Shown: positions 5,922 to 13,331, numbered from the stretch's first letter. The stretch: 17,359 nt of DNA from an uncultured Fusicatenibacter sp. (GCA_902493585.1 CABUPZ010000051.1:1-17359); one strand, 5' to 3'. Notes: generated from the letters alone by a model not told the origin. Numbers and translations are program-made.

Positions 5922-6045
5922 GATTTTCCAAAAGAGCATTTATGTTTCGTGAGAAAACATTGGAGAAATCAAAAAAGTTGTATAAATGGTAAAGAAATAA
6001 TATCGGAAATGTTTTGAATTTAATAGAAAGTTTATGGAAGTATTG

Positions 6046-6074
6046 TTGCGAATGCGAAAAAACAATGATATAAT
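6046..6074 (+). promoter_or_regulatory. Sigma-A promoter of the MBL-like gene
   Basis: TTGCGA (6046-6051), 17 bases, perfect TATAAT (6069-6074) with an extended TGA. The predicted leader to the start codon is about 155 bases. Confidence 0.75.
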
Positions 6075-6236
6075 TCAGTTAAAGTGAAACTGTTGTGATT
6101 GTCCAAAAATTCAGGAGACCTTGTTCGGAACGCGGAAAATAAAAAGAAAAAACCAAAGTTCAGATCCGGGGTGCCTGAGGACAGTGTTTGTGGCGGGAAT
6201 TGTAGTACCTGTTGGACACGTAAGGAGGTGTTGTTT

Positions 6237-6893
6237 ATGAAAGTAACGGTATTTACAGAAAGCCCGGCCAAGTTATATGGGCGAATGGTAACCTATGAAC
6301 CTACTTGGTACATCCGCACAAAGAATCACAGAATCTTGTTTGTGGCAGGAAAGAGTGACAGTTTTTGGAAATACGCGGAACAGATGGGCATTGATGTCAG
6401 AGCCATCGATACGATTCTTCTTCCGCAGGGATGTGAAGATCCGATCCGGGAATTGGAACGCTTTCTTGTACGTAACCAGAATGCTCAGATCTATTTGCCA
6501 AGACTTACCTATGAAAAGCATTTCTTTGAATTATGTAATAAGATGTTCGTGTATTCCGCAACCAACGAGATGAAAAAATGGCTGGAACGGATTGTGTTTA
6601 TGGATGAAACCATGCAAATTGATATGAGTATTCAGATCTTTACAGGAAAAGTACAGGAAATGTATCAGGTTCCTCAGGGACAGAGCATGATATTGAAGGA
6701 AGACGGAAAAGCGGTTTTATTTATCAATGATGAGAAAGAAACAACGGATTACATGCAGGAACGGGCGGAGACACTGTACGGACAGGATATCAATTATCTG
6801 TTCTACAAGACGCCTCATCAGGAATGTGTCGAGAAAGACTGCAGTACCTGCAAAATGAATGCGATGACGATGGGAAAGGCTGTTGTGATTTGA
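6237..6893 (+). CDS. Metal-ligand-less metallo-beta-lactamase-fold protein
   Basis: A 218-residue soluble protein. Residues 23-75 follow the pattern of MBL-fold hydrolases: TWYIRTKNHRILFVAGKSD, then YAEQMGIDVRAIDTILL, where active relatives read ILFDTG.. and LSHGHYDH. Here the Asp of FDTG is Val (FVAG, 35-38) and the HxHxDH signature reads PQGCEDP (63-69), so every expected zinc ligand of this block is lost. A later segment (MILKEDGKAVLFINDE) matches the usual SGCSH strand, again without ligands. The C-terminus carries CVEKDCSTC, a possible new metal or disulfide cluster. It is probably not a hydrolase; a binding or regulatory role is inference. The start ATG 6237 has a perfect AAGGAGGTG. The frame is open upstream to 6099, but only with a TTG and no binding site. 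Confidence 0.65.
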   Translation: MKVTVFTESPAKLYGRMVTYEPTWYIRTKNHRILFVAGKSDSFWKYAEQMGIDVRAIDTILLPQGCEDPIRELERFLVRNQNAQIYLPRLTYEKHFFELCNKMFVYSATNEMKKWLERIVFMDETMQIDMSIQIFTGKVQEMYQVPQGQSMILKEDGKAVLFINDEKETTDYMQERAETLYGQDINYLFYKTPHQECVEKDCSTCKMNAMTMGKAVVI

Positions 6894-6907
6894 CAAAGAA
6901 AAAAGAA

Positions 6908-6958
6908 GAGGGCAAGCCTCTTTTGTGAAAAGTACTTTCACAGAAGAGATTTGCCCTC
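6908..6958. terminator. Bidirectional terminator between MBL-like and DtxR-type genes
   Basis: GAGGGCAA (6908-6915) pairs with TTGCCCTC (6951-6958), continued after a bulge by CTCTTTTGTGAAA with TTTCACAGAAGAG. The right exit is ATTTTCTTT and the left side is A-rich, so both strands get a T-rich tail. The stop codon of the minus-strand regulator (6940-6938) lies in the stem. Confidence 0.82.
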
Positions 6959-7324
6959 ATTTTCTTTGATGTGCTTTTTGATTGCCTGAAAGCTGCTTTC
7001 ACTGATCACGTGTTCTATGCGGCAGGCGTCCTGTGCGGCAACTTCCGGGTCAACACCGAGCTGGGTCAGAACGCTGGTCAGAATCTTGTGACGTTCATAA
7101 ATCTTGGAAGCGATTTCCATTCCAGCATCCGTCAGTGTGATGTATCCGTCAGAATCCATAAGGATATATCCGTTCTGGCGGAGATTTTTCATAGCGACAC
7201 TGACACTGGGTTTGGAAAAATCCAGTTCATTTACGATATCAATAGAACGAACGTGAGGAAGCCTTTCGCTCAGACGAAGAATGGTTTCCAGATAGTTTTC
7301 GGCGGATTCCTGTATTTTCATCAT
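6938..7324 (-). CDS. DtxR/MntR-family metal-dependent transcriptional regulator
   Basis: A 128-residue regulator with an N-terminal winged HTH (VRSIDIVNELDFSKPSVSV, KNLRQNGYI, ITLTDAG) and a dimerisation/metal domain ending KKHIKENEGKSLL. It lacks the C-terminal SH3-like domain of DtxR and so has MntR-like length. The metal site is mixed. QDACRIEHVISE has the Cys-x-x-Glu-His of DtxR/IdeR (MntR has Glu-x-x-Glu-His), ERHKIL has the expected His, and AENYLETI has Asn where MntR has Asp8 and DtxR has Met10. Metal preference (Mn or Fe) cannot be told. The start at ATG 7324-7322 is nine bases after AAAGGAG; the frame is open further upstream without a site. It would repress metal uptake genes, none of which are in this window. 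Confidence 0.87.
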   Translation of the reverse strand: MMKIQESAENYLETILRLSERLPHVRSIDIVNELDFSKPSVSVAMKNLRQNGYILMDSDGYITLTDAGMEIASKIYERHKILTSVLTQLGVDPEVAAQDACRIEHVISESSFQAIKKHIKENEGKSLL

Positions 7325-7385
7325 GAGACATGTCTCCTTTCCTCTGAATGAAGGGCTGTATGTATGAAGTAAGCCGTAACTGTTC

Positions 7386-7434
7386 TTAGAACGTGTTTGA
7401 AAATTTATTCCTGCAATCGTCAAACATGTTCTAA
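7386..7434. repeat. 15-bp inverted repeat in the regulator's leader
   Basis: Arm TTAGAACGTGTTTGA (7386-7400) and arm TCAAACATGTTCTAA (7420-7434) are complementary at 14 of 15 positions (the exception is a G-T wobble) around a 19-base loop. It lies in the transcribed leader of the DtxR-type gene. It does not look like a known DtxR or MntR box and has no T run. It resembles a small dispersed palindromic element, which cannot be shown from one copy. Confidence 0.6.
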
Positions 7435-7448
7435 CCTGTATACAAAAG

Positions 7449-7477
7449 ATAGTAACATATTTCAGGTGAAAATTCAA
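7449..7477 (-). promoter_or_regulatory. Promoter of the DtxR-type regulator
   Basis: On the minus strand TTGAAT (7477-7472), 17 bases, TACTAT (7454-7449). The leader of about 115 bases includes the inverted repeat. Confidence 0.6.
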
Positions 7478-7489
7478 TTGTCATATGAT
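7461..7489 (+). promoter_or_regulatory. Weak candidate promoter of the CapA-like gene
   Basis: TTCAGG (7461-7466), 17 bases, TATGAT (7484-7489), overlapping the divergent promoter on the other strand. The -35 is poor. An imperfect hairpin (GTAAC..TTCAG with CTGAA..GTTAC, 7507-7534) follows in the leader. Confidence 0.35.
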
Positions 7490-7566
7490 AAAATAGTGTT
7501 GGAACGGTAACGATTCAGCTGGCTGAACTGTTACTTGAGGTGTATTTGAAAGGAATACAGAAGAAG

Positions 7567-8781
7567 ATGGCAAACAAGGAAGAACTAAAGAAAAAAAGAC
7601 AAAGAGTCAGAAGAAGAAAGCAGGCAGTTTTCTTTGGAGCGGCGGGGATCGTCTGCCTGGTGCTGATTGTAGTGATCGCAAGAGGAATCCTGGATCTGCG
7701 TGCGGAGGAACAGGCAGCCAGAGAAAAACAAAATCAGGAGGCCGCGGTGAAAGAAACGGAAACAGAGGAGAACCGCCAAGAGCAGGAAAATGAGGCGGGT
7801 GAGGCTCTGGACACAGTGCCGGTGGAGGAAGAAAACACAGGGGTCAGCGGGCAGGTAACCATTTCGGCGGCCGGAGATTTTACGCTGGGAACCGATGAAA
7901 ACTTTGATTACAGCACAAGTCTTCCGGCACGGTATGAAGAAGTCCAGGATCCGGGATATTTTCTGCAGAATGTGAAAGATATTTTTGCGTCGGACGATCT
8001 GACGATCGTTAATCTGGAGGGACCCTTGACGACGTCGGAAGAACGGGCGGACAAGCAGTTTTCCTTCAAGGGAGATCCTTCTTACACGGAGATTCTCACC
8101 AGCGGATCTGTGGAAGCCTGCAATCTGGCAAATAATCACAGCAAGGATTATGGAATTCAGGGGTATGAAGATACCATCGCCAATGTGGAGGCTGCCGGCA
8201 TCAAAACGTTTGGTTATGAGAGAACAGCGATCTGGGAGACGAACGGAGTGAAAGTGGGACTGGCGGGAGTCTATGAACTGGCGGAAGGTATGGACTGTCA
8301 GGACGACATGACGGCGGCCATCCAGTCGCTGAAAGATGCCGGTGCGGATCTTGTGATCGTCAGCTTCCACTGGGGCGTTGAGAAAGAAAATTATCCGGAC
8401 GAGACACAGAAGGCGCTGGCGCATGCAGCCATCGATCAGGGCGCGGATCTTGTGCTTGGACACCATCCCCATGTGCTTCAGGGAATTGAAAAATATCAGG
8501 GAAAATACATTGTATACAGTCTCGGGAATTTCTGTTTCGGAGGCAATAAGAATCCATCGGATAAAGATACCATGATTTTTCAGCAGACTTTTACGCTGGA
8601 AAATGGTGAGGTCGTGGAGGATGATGCGGTCCATATTATTCCGTGCCGCATTTCCTCGGAAGATGACTACAACAATTATCAGCCGACACCTGCAGAAGGA
8701 GAGGAAGCACAGAGAATCTTAGGAAGAATTCAGGAATACAGCCAGGGATTTGGTACACAGCTTCCGTCTGTGACAGAGTAA
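7567..8781 (+). CDS. CapA family (PGA_cap) membrane-anchored phosphoesterase-like protein
   Basis: A 404-residue protein. A Lys/Arg-rich cytoplasmic N-terminus is followed by one membrane segment (about residues 20-40), then a Glu/Gln/Lys-rich linker to about 90, then the CapA domain (about 95-390) outside the cell. Family motifs are ISAAGDFTLG (D104), NLEGPLT, NLANNHSKDYG, SFHWGVEK, GHHPHVLQGIE (H299, H300, H302) and YSLGNFCFGGN. CapA belongs to the calcineurin-like fold and is linked to poly-gamma-glutamate capsule export. Stand-alone copies without capB/capC, as here, are common in gut Clostridia and their substrate is unknown. The start is ATG 7567 with AAAGGA at 7549-7554; a GTG at 7540 in the same frame has no ribosome binding site. 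The DUF6171 gene follows after 23 bases. Confidence 0.86.
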   Translation: MANKEELKKKRQRVRRRKQAVFFGAAGIVCLVLIVVIARGILDLRAEEQAAREKQNQEAAVKETETEENRQEQENEAGEALDTVPVEEENTGVSGQVTISAAGDFTLGTDENFDYSTSLPARYEEVQDPGYFLQNVKDIFASDDLTIVNLEGPLTTSEERADKQFSFKGDPSYTEILTSGSVEACNLANNHSKDYGIQGYEDTIANVEAAGIKTFGYERTAIWETNGVKVGLAGVYELAEGMDCQDDMTAAIQSLKDAGADLVIVSFHWGVEKENYPDETQKALAHAAIDQGADLVLGHHPHVLQGIEKYQGKYIVYSLGNFCFGGNKNPSDKDTMIFQQTFTLENGEVVEDDAVHIIPCRISSEDDYNNYQPTPAEGEEAQRILGRIQEYSQGFGTQLPSVTE

Positions 8782-8804
8782 ACAGTGACTACAGGAGGAA
8801 AAAT

Positions 8805-9065
8805 ATGCAGGAAGGAATCAGGATCTGCCGGAAATGTCTGTTGGAAGAGATGGATGAAGAAGCAGTCTGTGCAGATCTGCGCAGATACATAGAACAGATA
8901 CCCGATGAGGAACGGACGGAAGAAGCTGTTTACCGGGAACGGCTGGAACAGTGCAAGGCGTGCGACCAGCTGTTGTCCGGTATGTGCCGGGTCTGCGGAT
9001 GTTATGTGGAACTGCGGGCAGCCGTCCGGGTACGCGCCTGTCCGCTGGTGCATCCGAGGTGGTGA
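8805..9065 (+). CDS. Cysteine-rich DUF6171 family protein
   Basis: An 86-residue protein beginning MQEGIRICRKCLLEEMDEE, ending LRAAVRVRACPLVHPRW. Two cysteine clusters (C8/C11, and CKACDQ..GMCRVCGCYVE..ACP) suggest a zinc-ribbon or other metal-binding fold. It matches the pattern I know for DUF6171, a small family common in Lachnospiraceae with no known function. AGGAGG lies nine bases before the ATG. It sits 23 bases behind the CapA-like gene and probably shares its transcript. No clear terminator follows. Confidence 0.8.
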   Translation: MQEGIRICRKCLLEEMDEEAVCADLRRYIEQIPDEERTEEAVYRERLEQCKACDQLLSGMCRVCGCYVELRAAVRVRACPLVHPRW

Positions 9066-9108
9066 GAGGATTTCATACATTTTTATTCGTAAAACTATAT
9101 TATTGCTT

Positions 9109-9663
9109 TTACACTTTTATATTCTTCATATAATCCAATACCATATCTCCAATATAGGCAACATCTTCTGCTGCATAAGCGACTGGAAAATTATCGGAAA
9201 AAGAATCTGTGCAGAAGACGGAAATTCTTCATCGCCAGCCCATAAAACAAAACATAATCTCAAACCCTTCAGAAATTGGAATTCATAGGACACATCCCCG
9301 TATTTTTTAGCAATCCCATTCAGTCCTTTCATAATCGTTTTAAATGCTTCCTGCCGCTTTCCAAACATTCTGGCAAGTTTCATAATACAGCGGCCGTAAA
9401 ACTGCCGGTAATATACTTCACCCCAGGGAAGAGCTCAGGAGCATAGAGTGGATCTGATACCAGGTGCTGTCTTTTTTTCAGTTTAATGCTTTGTCGACGT
9501 TGTAAGTTCCTGTGATCACGAAAAGTGTAAGCATTTCGGCAGCCTTTTTTTGTCAGATAAAGGGGTTTCAAAATACGGGAACCAGACGATGTCTTTGACA
9601 CTGATAGATCTGATTTACTACATAGCCGGAGATGTTTTCATCTCGGAAGATTACCTGATACTT
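9109..9663 (-). pseudogene. DUF3786 protein, broken by several frameshifts
   Basis: Joining frames on the minus strand rebuilds one protein end. KYQVIFRDENISGYVVNQIYQ (in part) comes from 9663, EMLTLFVITGTYNVDKALN from 9537, LVSDPLYAPEL near 9460-9430, WGEVYYRQFYGRCIMKLARMFG from about 9424, then LWAGDEEFPSSAQILF, and after 9198 SDNFPVAYAAEDVAY and IGDMVLDYMKNIKV to a TAA at 9111-9109. The frame changes fall near 9570, in the 7-T run at 9545-9551, between about 9480 and 9427 (also a TGA at 9480-9478) and in the A5 run at 9198-9202. The last part is characteristic of DUF3786, a family of unknown function. The true 5' end is lost or degraded; related reading may continue to about 9760. Because the breaks are many and not all in homopolymers, decay is more likely than sequencing error. 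Confidence 0.72.
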
Positions 9664-9855
9664 TTTATGTGTGTTAGATCAGTTACAATCTGTGTTACCA
9701 CATACGGTTCAATATGCTTTGACCAGTGACCCGAATGATGAGCATCAGAAAAGAATCTTGGGTAAAAGTTGGGTACAAACGATAAAATTTCATACATTAA
9801 AATAAGAAAGCGTTAAGAGGCTAACCCCGAAACAACCCAGACAGATAGACAAAGT

Positions 9856-9886
9856 GAAGCCCCGGCAGGGGAGCTGTCGGGGCTTC
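9856..9886. repeat. GC-rich 13-bp hairpin
   Basis: GAAGCCCCGGCAG (9856-9868) pairs with CTGTCGGGGCTTC (9874-9886) with one G-T wobble and a 5-base loop. No T run follows on either strand, so it is not a standard terminator. Confidence 0.65.
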
Positions 9887-9901
9887 GAGGGGAGTATAAA
9901 T

Positions 9902-9923
9902 AATTAATAAGGGGTTATTAATT
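9902..9923. repeat. Perfect AT-rich palindrome
   Basis: AATTAATAA (9902-9910), GGGG, TTATTAATT (9915-9923). The 9-bp arms are perfectly complementary. It lies 16 bases after the GC-rich hairpin. Confidence 0.65.
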
Positions 9924-10105
9924 GTAAAAAAAATTTTTCGAAGGGTAAATTCTTTTTACAAATATGATTATAATACATATAATGGAAAAATGCAATAAAG
10001 AAATTTGCATCTTCTTAAAAATTTACCACATAATGGTATTTTCTGCGAAAAAATCTTCAAAAATGGAGGAAATTAAAGTGCTGTCCCCCACTTTTACAGT
10101 TAAAT

Positions 10106-10861
10106 TTACGAAAGGTTGTTTTTTCTCCAGGTAGCCGGCGTGGTGCCGGTGTACTTGCGGAAAATGCGGATAAAATAACTCTGTGTGCCGAAAGAGAGAT
10201 AATTTCCGATTTCAGCCGGCGTATAATCCGAGTAGCGCAGCATGTTTTTTGCGGCCTCCACACGTTCCCGCTGGATATAGGTGACAATGGAATCGCCGGT
10301 TTCTTTGCGGAACAGCCGTGAGAGATAACAGGGGCTCAGGCCGATCGCGTCAGAAACGATCGTCAGGGTCAGCGGAAAATGAAGGTGCCGGTGAATATAA
10401 GCGAGGGCGTGTTCCACTGGAGCAGAATAGTTTCCGTGCCGGCGTGCGGCAACCTCCCGGGTAAACCTTTGCATTGCCTGAAGAGAGAGGCGGCGGACTT
10501 CCTCCGGAGCGCGCGCGGCCTCGGAAGTCTGGATAAAGCTGTCGCTGAGAGAGAAGGCGGTTTCCTCCGGGAGACCGCCTTCGATGGCTGCCCTTGTGAC
10601 CAGTGTAATGAAGGCGATGAACAGATTCTGTTCCTGGCGCAGCTGGTTGTGGGACAGAATGCCGGGGCAACCTCCGGTGAAGGTGAGAGGGTTTTCAGGC
10701 AGATGCTGAACATCGCCGCTGCGGATGACGGAGAGCATCCGCTGTTCCTCCTCGTAAGTGTTATGAAAATTTCTGTTTTCTCTTCGTTCAAAGAGCGTAT
10801 GTTCGGTGAGCGCGGAGATGGTGCTGGATGACGATGGCTTCTGACTGGTTTTAAAACTCAT
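10106..10861 (-). CDS. AraC family transcriptional regulator
   Basis: A 251-residue regulator. The C-terminal part (about residues 150-248) is a double HTH AraC domain: ALAYIHRHLHFPLTLTIVSD, LSPCYLSRLFRKETGDSI, YIQRERVEAAKNMLRYSD, then IGNYLSFGTQSYFIRIFRK and YTGTTPATWRK. The N-terminal 150 residues (LPENPLTFTGGCPGILS, NLFIAFITLVTRAAIEGG, TREVAARRHGNYSAPVEHA) form a helical domain with no clear sugar-binding cupin. The start is ATG 10861-10859 with GGGAGGTC in front; the frame is open further upstream without a site. It is divergent from the GH3 glycosidase gene, a typical arrangement for a local activator that responds to a sugar. Regulation of the neighbour is inference. Confidence 0.88.
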   Translation of the reverse strand: MSFKTSQKPSSSSTISALTEHTLFERRENRNFHNTYEEEQRMLSVIRSGDVQHLPENPLTFTGGCPGILSHNQLRQEQNLFIAFITLVTRAAIEGGLPEETAFSLSDSFIQTSEAARAPEEVRRLSLQAMQRFTREVAARRHGNYSAPVEHALAYIHRHLHFPLTLTIVSDAIGLSPCYLSRLFRKETGDSIVTYIQRERVEAAKNMLRYSDYTPAEIGNYLSFGTQSYFIRIFRKYTGTTPATWRKNNLS

Positions 10862-10902
10862 AAAGACCTCCCTGTGCCAGAGTGTTTGAAGTTTCTGAAA
10901 AT

Positions 10903-10931
10903 AAAATATCACAGGAACCGAATGAGTGCAA
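10903..10931 (-). promoter_or_regulatory. Promoter of the AraC-type gene
   Basis: On the minus strand TTGCAC (10931-10926), 17 bases, TATTTT (10908-10903). Confidence 0.5.
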
Positions 10932-11032
10932 GATTTTATTATTTAGGACAAAATATTAGTAGGAATACGGCGGAAACTGTGATAAGTTAAGGATATCGAA
11001 ATGGATGAATTTTGGAAAGGAGAATCTTATTC

Positions 11033-13288
11033 ATGGAAAGAAATGTAAAAGAGATCGTGAGTCAGATGACGCTGGAAGAAAAGGCAGGCATGTGTTCCGG
11101 CAAGGATTTCTGGCATCTGAAATCCGTGGAGCGTCTGGGCATCCCGGAAGTGATGGTTTCCGACGGACCTCACGGACTGAGAAAACAGGCGGAAAATGCC
11201 GATCATCTTGGAATCAATGAGAGCATCAAGGCGGTATGCTTCCCGACGGCATGTGCGACGGCTTGTTCCTTTGACCGTGATCTGCTGGAGGAGATGGGAT
11301 CCGCTCTTGGAAAAGAATGCCAGGCGGAAAACGTTTCTGTTCTGCTTGGACCGGCAGTAAATATCAAACGTTCCCCGCTGTGCGGCAGAAACTTTGAGTA
11401 TTTTTCTGAAGACCCGTATCTGGCTGGTCAGATGGCGAAAGCTCATATTCAGGGGGTCCAGAAGGAAGGTGTGGGAACGTCGATCAAGCATTTTGCGGCG
11501 AACAACCAGGAATACCACAGAATGTCCGCCTCCTCCGAAGTGGATGAAAGAACGCTTCGGGAGATTTATCTGGCGGCTTTTGAGACACCGATCAAAGAGG
11601 CAAAGCCCAAAACGGTTATGTGCTCTTATAATCAGATCAACGGAGTCTTCGCATCGGAGGATCCGTGGCTGCTGGATGAAGTGCTCCGAAAAGAATGGGG
11701 TTATGAAGGGTATGTAATGTCTGACTGGGGCGCAGTCAATGAACGTGTTCCCGGGCTGAAGGCAGGGCTGGAACTGGAAATGCCGGCATCCGGCGGGGAG
11801 ACAGACCGTCAGATCGTGGAGGCTGTCAAAAACGGAACCCTGAAAGAGGAGATTCTGGATCGCGCGGTGGAACGGATTCTGAATGTGATCTTTGATTATG
11901 TGGATCATAAAAAGGATGAAGTGTTTGATATGGAAAAAGACCATGCGCTGGCAGAAAAAGTAGAAACGGAGTCCATGGTCCTGCTGAAAAATGAAGGGGT
12001 CCTGCCGCTGAAGAAGGGAAGCCGTGTGGCGTTTATCGGTGCGTTTGCCAAGAAACCGAGGTATCAGGGCGGCGGAAGCTCTCACATTAATTCTTTTCGG
12101 GTAACCGGAGCGCTGGAAGCGGCGGAGGGCATGGCGGATATCACCTATGCGGAAGGCTATGGCCTGGAGAAGGACGAGATAGAGGATGCGCTGGTGGCAG
12201 AAGCGGTAAAAGCAGCGAAAGAAGCGGAAGTGGCTGTCATCTTTGCAGGCCTTCCGGATGCTTTTGAATCAGAAGGCTATGACCGTGTACATATGAAAAT
12301 GCCAGACTGCCAGAATCACCTGATCCATGAAGTGTGCAGCGTGCAGCCAAACGTTGTTGTAGTGCTCCATAACGGTTCGCCGGTGGAAATGCCATGGGCG
12401 GATGAAGTAAAAGGTATTCTTGAGGCGTATCTTGGCGGACAGGCTGTGGGAGCAGCGGAAGCGAAAATCCTGTTTGGTGAGGCCAATCCGTGCGGAAAGC
12501 TGGCGGAGACGATTCCGTATAAACTTTCTGATAACCCGTCTTATCTGAATTTCCCGGGCGATGGGGAAATCGTGGAATACAAGGAAGGGGTTTTTGTCGG
12601 CTACCGTTATTATGATAAGAAGGAAATGCCGGTGCGTTATCCGTTCGGTTATGGACTGAGCTACACGGAATTCGCTTACAGTAACCTGAAACTGGATAAG
12701 AAATCCATGAAGGATACAGATACCCTGACGGTGAGCGTGGATGTAACCAATACCGGAAACCGGGAAGGCAAGGAGATCGTCCAGCTTTATGTGGCGGATC
12801 AGACAGGCAGCGCCAACCGTCCGGTACGGGAACTGAAGAATTTCGTCAAAGTATCATTGGCTCCGAGAGAGACAAAGACGGTTCAGATGGAACTGAACAA
12901 ACGAAGCTTCGCATGGTACAATGTAAAGCTTCATGACTGGTATGCGGCAAGCGGAACCTATGAGATCCAGATCGGAAAATCTTCCAGGGAGATCGTGCTT
13001 TCGGATACGGTGGAAGTGACAACAGACGTAACAGTACCAGTGGAGATCCATAAAAACACTACGGTCGGACAGCTGATGCGCGATCCGAAGGCAGCGGCGT
13101 TTCTGCAGGAAACCATGGGTGAGATGATGAAAACCCTGGGCGGCGGCGGAGAAGCGTCCACGGAAGCGATTTCACCGGAAATGATTCAGGGGATGCTGGA
13201 AAGCATGCCGCTTCGCGGGCTGAGGAGTTTTGCCGGACTGAGTGAAGAAGGACTGAATCAGCTGGTTGAAAAACTTCGTTCTTTATAA
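11033..13288 (+). CDS. Glycoside hydrolase family 3 beta-glycosidase (probable beta-glucosidase)
   Basis: A 751-residue protein with no signal peptide, so cytoplasmic and acting on imported oligosaccharides. The N-terminal GH3 barrel (about 15-300) has GPAVNIKRSPLCGRNFEYF, SIKHFAANNQEYHR, VMCSYNQING and the nucleophile motif GYVMSDWGAV with D231. The second alpha/beta domain (about 320-540) has FESEGYDRVHM (E412, E414; one is a likely acid/base) and LGGQAVGAAEAKILFG. A fibronectin III-like domain follows (about 560-660: YPFGYGLSYTEF, VTNTGNREGKEIVQLYV). The tail of about 85 residues contains a Gly-rich stretch and short helices. The start ATG 11033 has AAAGGAG upstream; a TTG at 11012 in frame overlaps that site and is unlikely. 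Substrate linkage cannot be told from sequence. It is likely controlled by the divergent AraC protein. Confidence 0.92.
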   Translation: MERNVKEIVSQMTLEEKAGMCSGKDFWHLKSVERLGIPEVMVSDGPHGLRKQAENADHLGINESIKAVCFPTACATACSFDRDLLEEMGSALGKECQAENVSVLLGPAVNIKRSPLCGRNFEYFSEDPYLAGQMAKAHIQGVQKEGVGTSIKHFAANNQEYHRMSASSEVDERTLREIYLAAFETPIKEAKPKTVMCSYNQINGVFASEDPWLLDEVLRKEWGYEGYVMSDWGAVNERVPGLKAGLELEMPASGGETDRQIVEAVKNGTLKEEILDRAVERILNVIFDYVDHKKDEVFDMEKDHALAEKVETESMVLLKNEGVLPLKKGSRVAFIGAFAKKPRYQGGGSSHINSFRVTGALEAAEGMADITYAEGYGLEKDEIEDALVAEAVKAAKEAEVAVIFAGLPDAFESEGYDRVHMKMPDCQNHLIHEVCSVQPNVVVVLHNGSPVEMPWADEVKGILEAYLGGQAVGAAEAKILFGEANPCGKLAETIPYKLSDNPSYLNFPGDGEIVEYKEGVFVGYRYYDKKEMPVRYPFGYGLSYTEFAYSNLKLDKKSMKDTDTLTVSVDVTNTGNREGKEIVQLYVADQTGSANRPVRELKNFVKVSLAPRETKTVQMELNKRSFAWYNVKLHDWYAASGTYEIQIGKSSREIVLSDTVEVTTDVTVPVEIHKNTTVGQLMRDPKAAAFLQETMGEMMKTLGGGGEASTEAISPEMIQGMLESMPLRGLRSFAGLSEEGLNQLVEKLRSL

Positions 13289-13301
13289 AAAAATTTTCAG
13301 A

Positions 13302-13331
13302 TGCATATTTGGAACAAAAAAAGTCATACTA
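13302..13331 (+). promoter_or_regulatory. Sigma-G (forespore) type promoter
   Basis: TGCATA (13302-13307), 17-base spacer, CATACTA (13325-13331). This fits the B. subtilis sigma-G pattern gHATR / CATnHTA at every position. No sigma-A promoter is visible between the GH3 stop and the next gene. Transcription would start near 13338, about 39 bases before the start codon. Confidence 0.7.

Larger units (their letters stand above)
9664..10105. other. AT-rich intergenic region without an intact gene
   Basis: No supported reading frame. The left part may hold more of the decayed DUF3786 gene. The right part has two strong palindromes (9856-9886, 9902-9923), A/T tracts, paired TATAAT-like hexamers at 9969-9980 and a small inverted repeat ATGCAA/TTGCAT (9990-10009 area). 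A weak 6-bp hairpin (AAAGTG/CACTTT, 10075-10094) could end the AraC transcript. Confidence 0.5.

Noticed and set aside
4858..5931. 357-codon minus-strand open frame opposite the SufB-like gene
   Set aside because: The opposite strand encodes a clear SufBD protein; this frame is rich in His/Ile/Arg with no known domain and runs through the terminator.
7585..8634. 349-codon minus-strand open frame opposite the CapA-like gene
   Set aside because: Shadow frame; it crosses all CapA motifs on the other strand and shows no domain.
9671..9805. Short plus-strand frame reading LPHTVQYALTSDPNDEHQ
   Set aside because: No start with a ribosome binding site, no recognisable family, and it lies opposite possible pseudogene remains.
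9856..9886. GC-rich hairpin as a rho-independent terminator
   Set aside because: There is no T run on either strand and no gene ends nearby.
11027..12085. 352-codon minus-strand open frame opposite the GH3 gene
   Set aside because: Shadow of the glycosidase; no ribosome binding site or recognisable motif.
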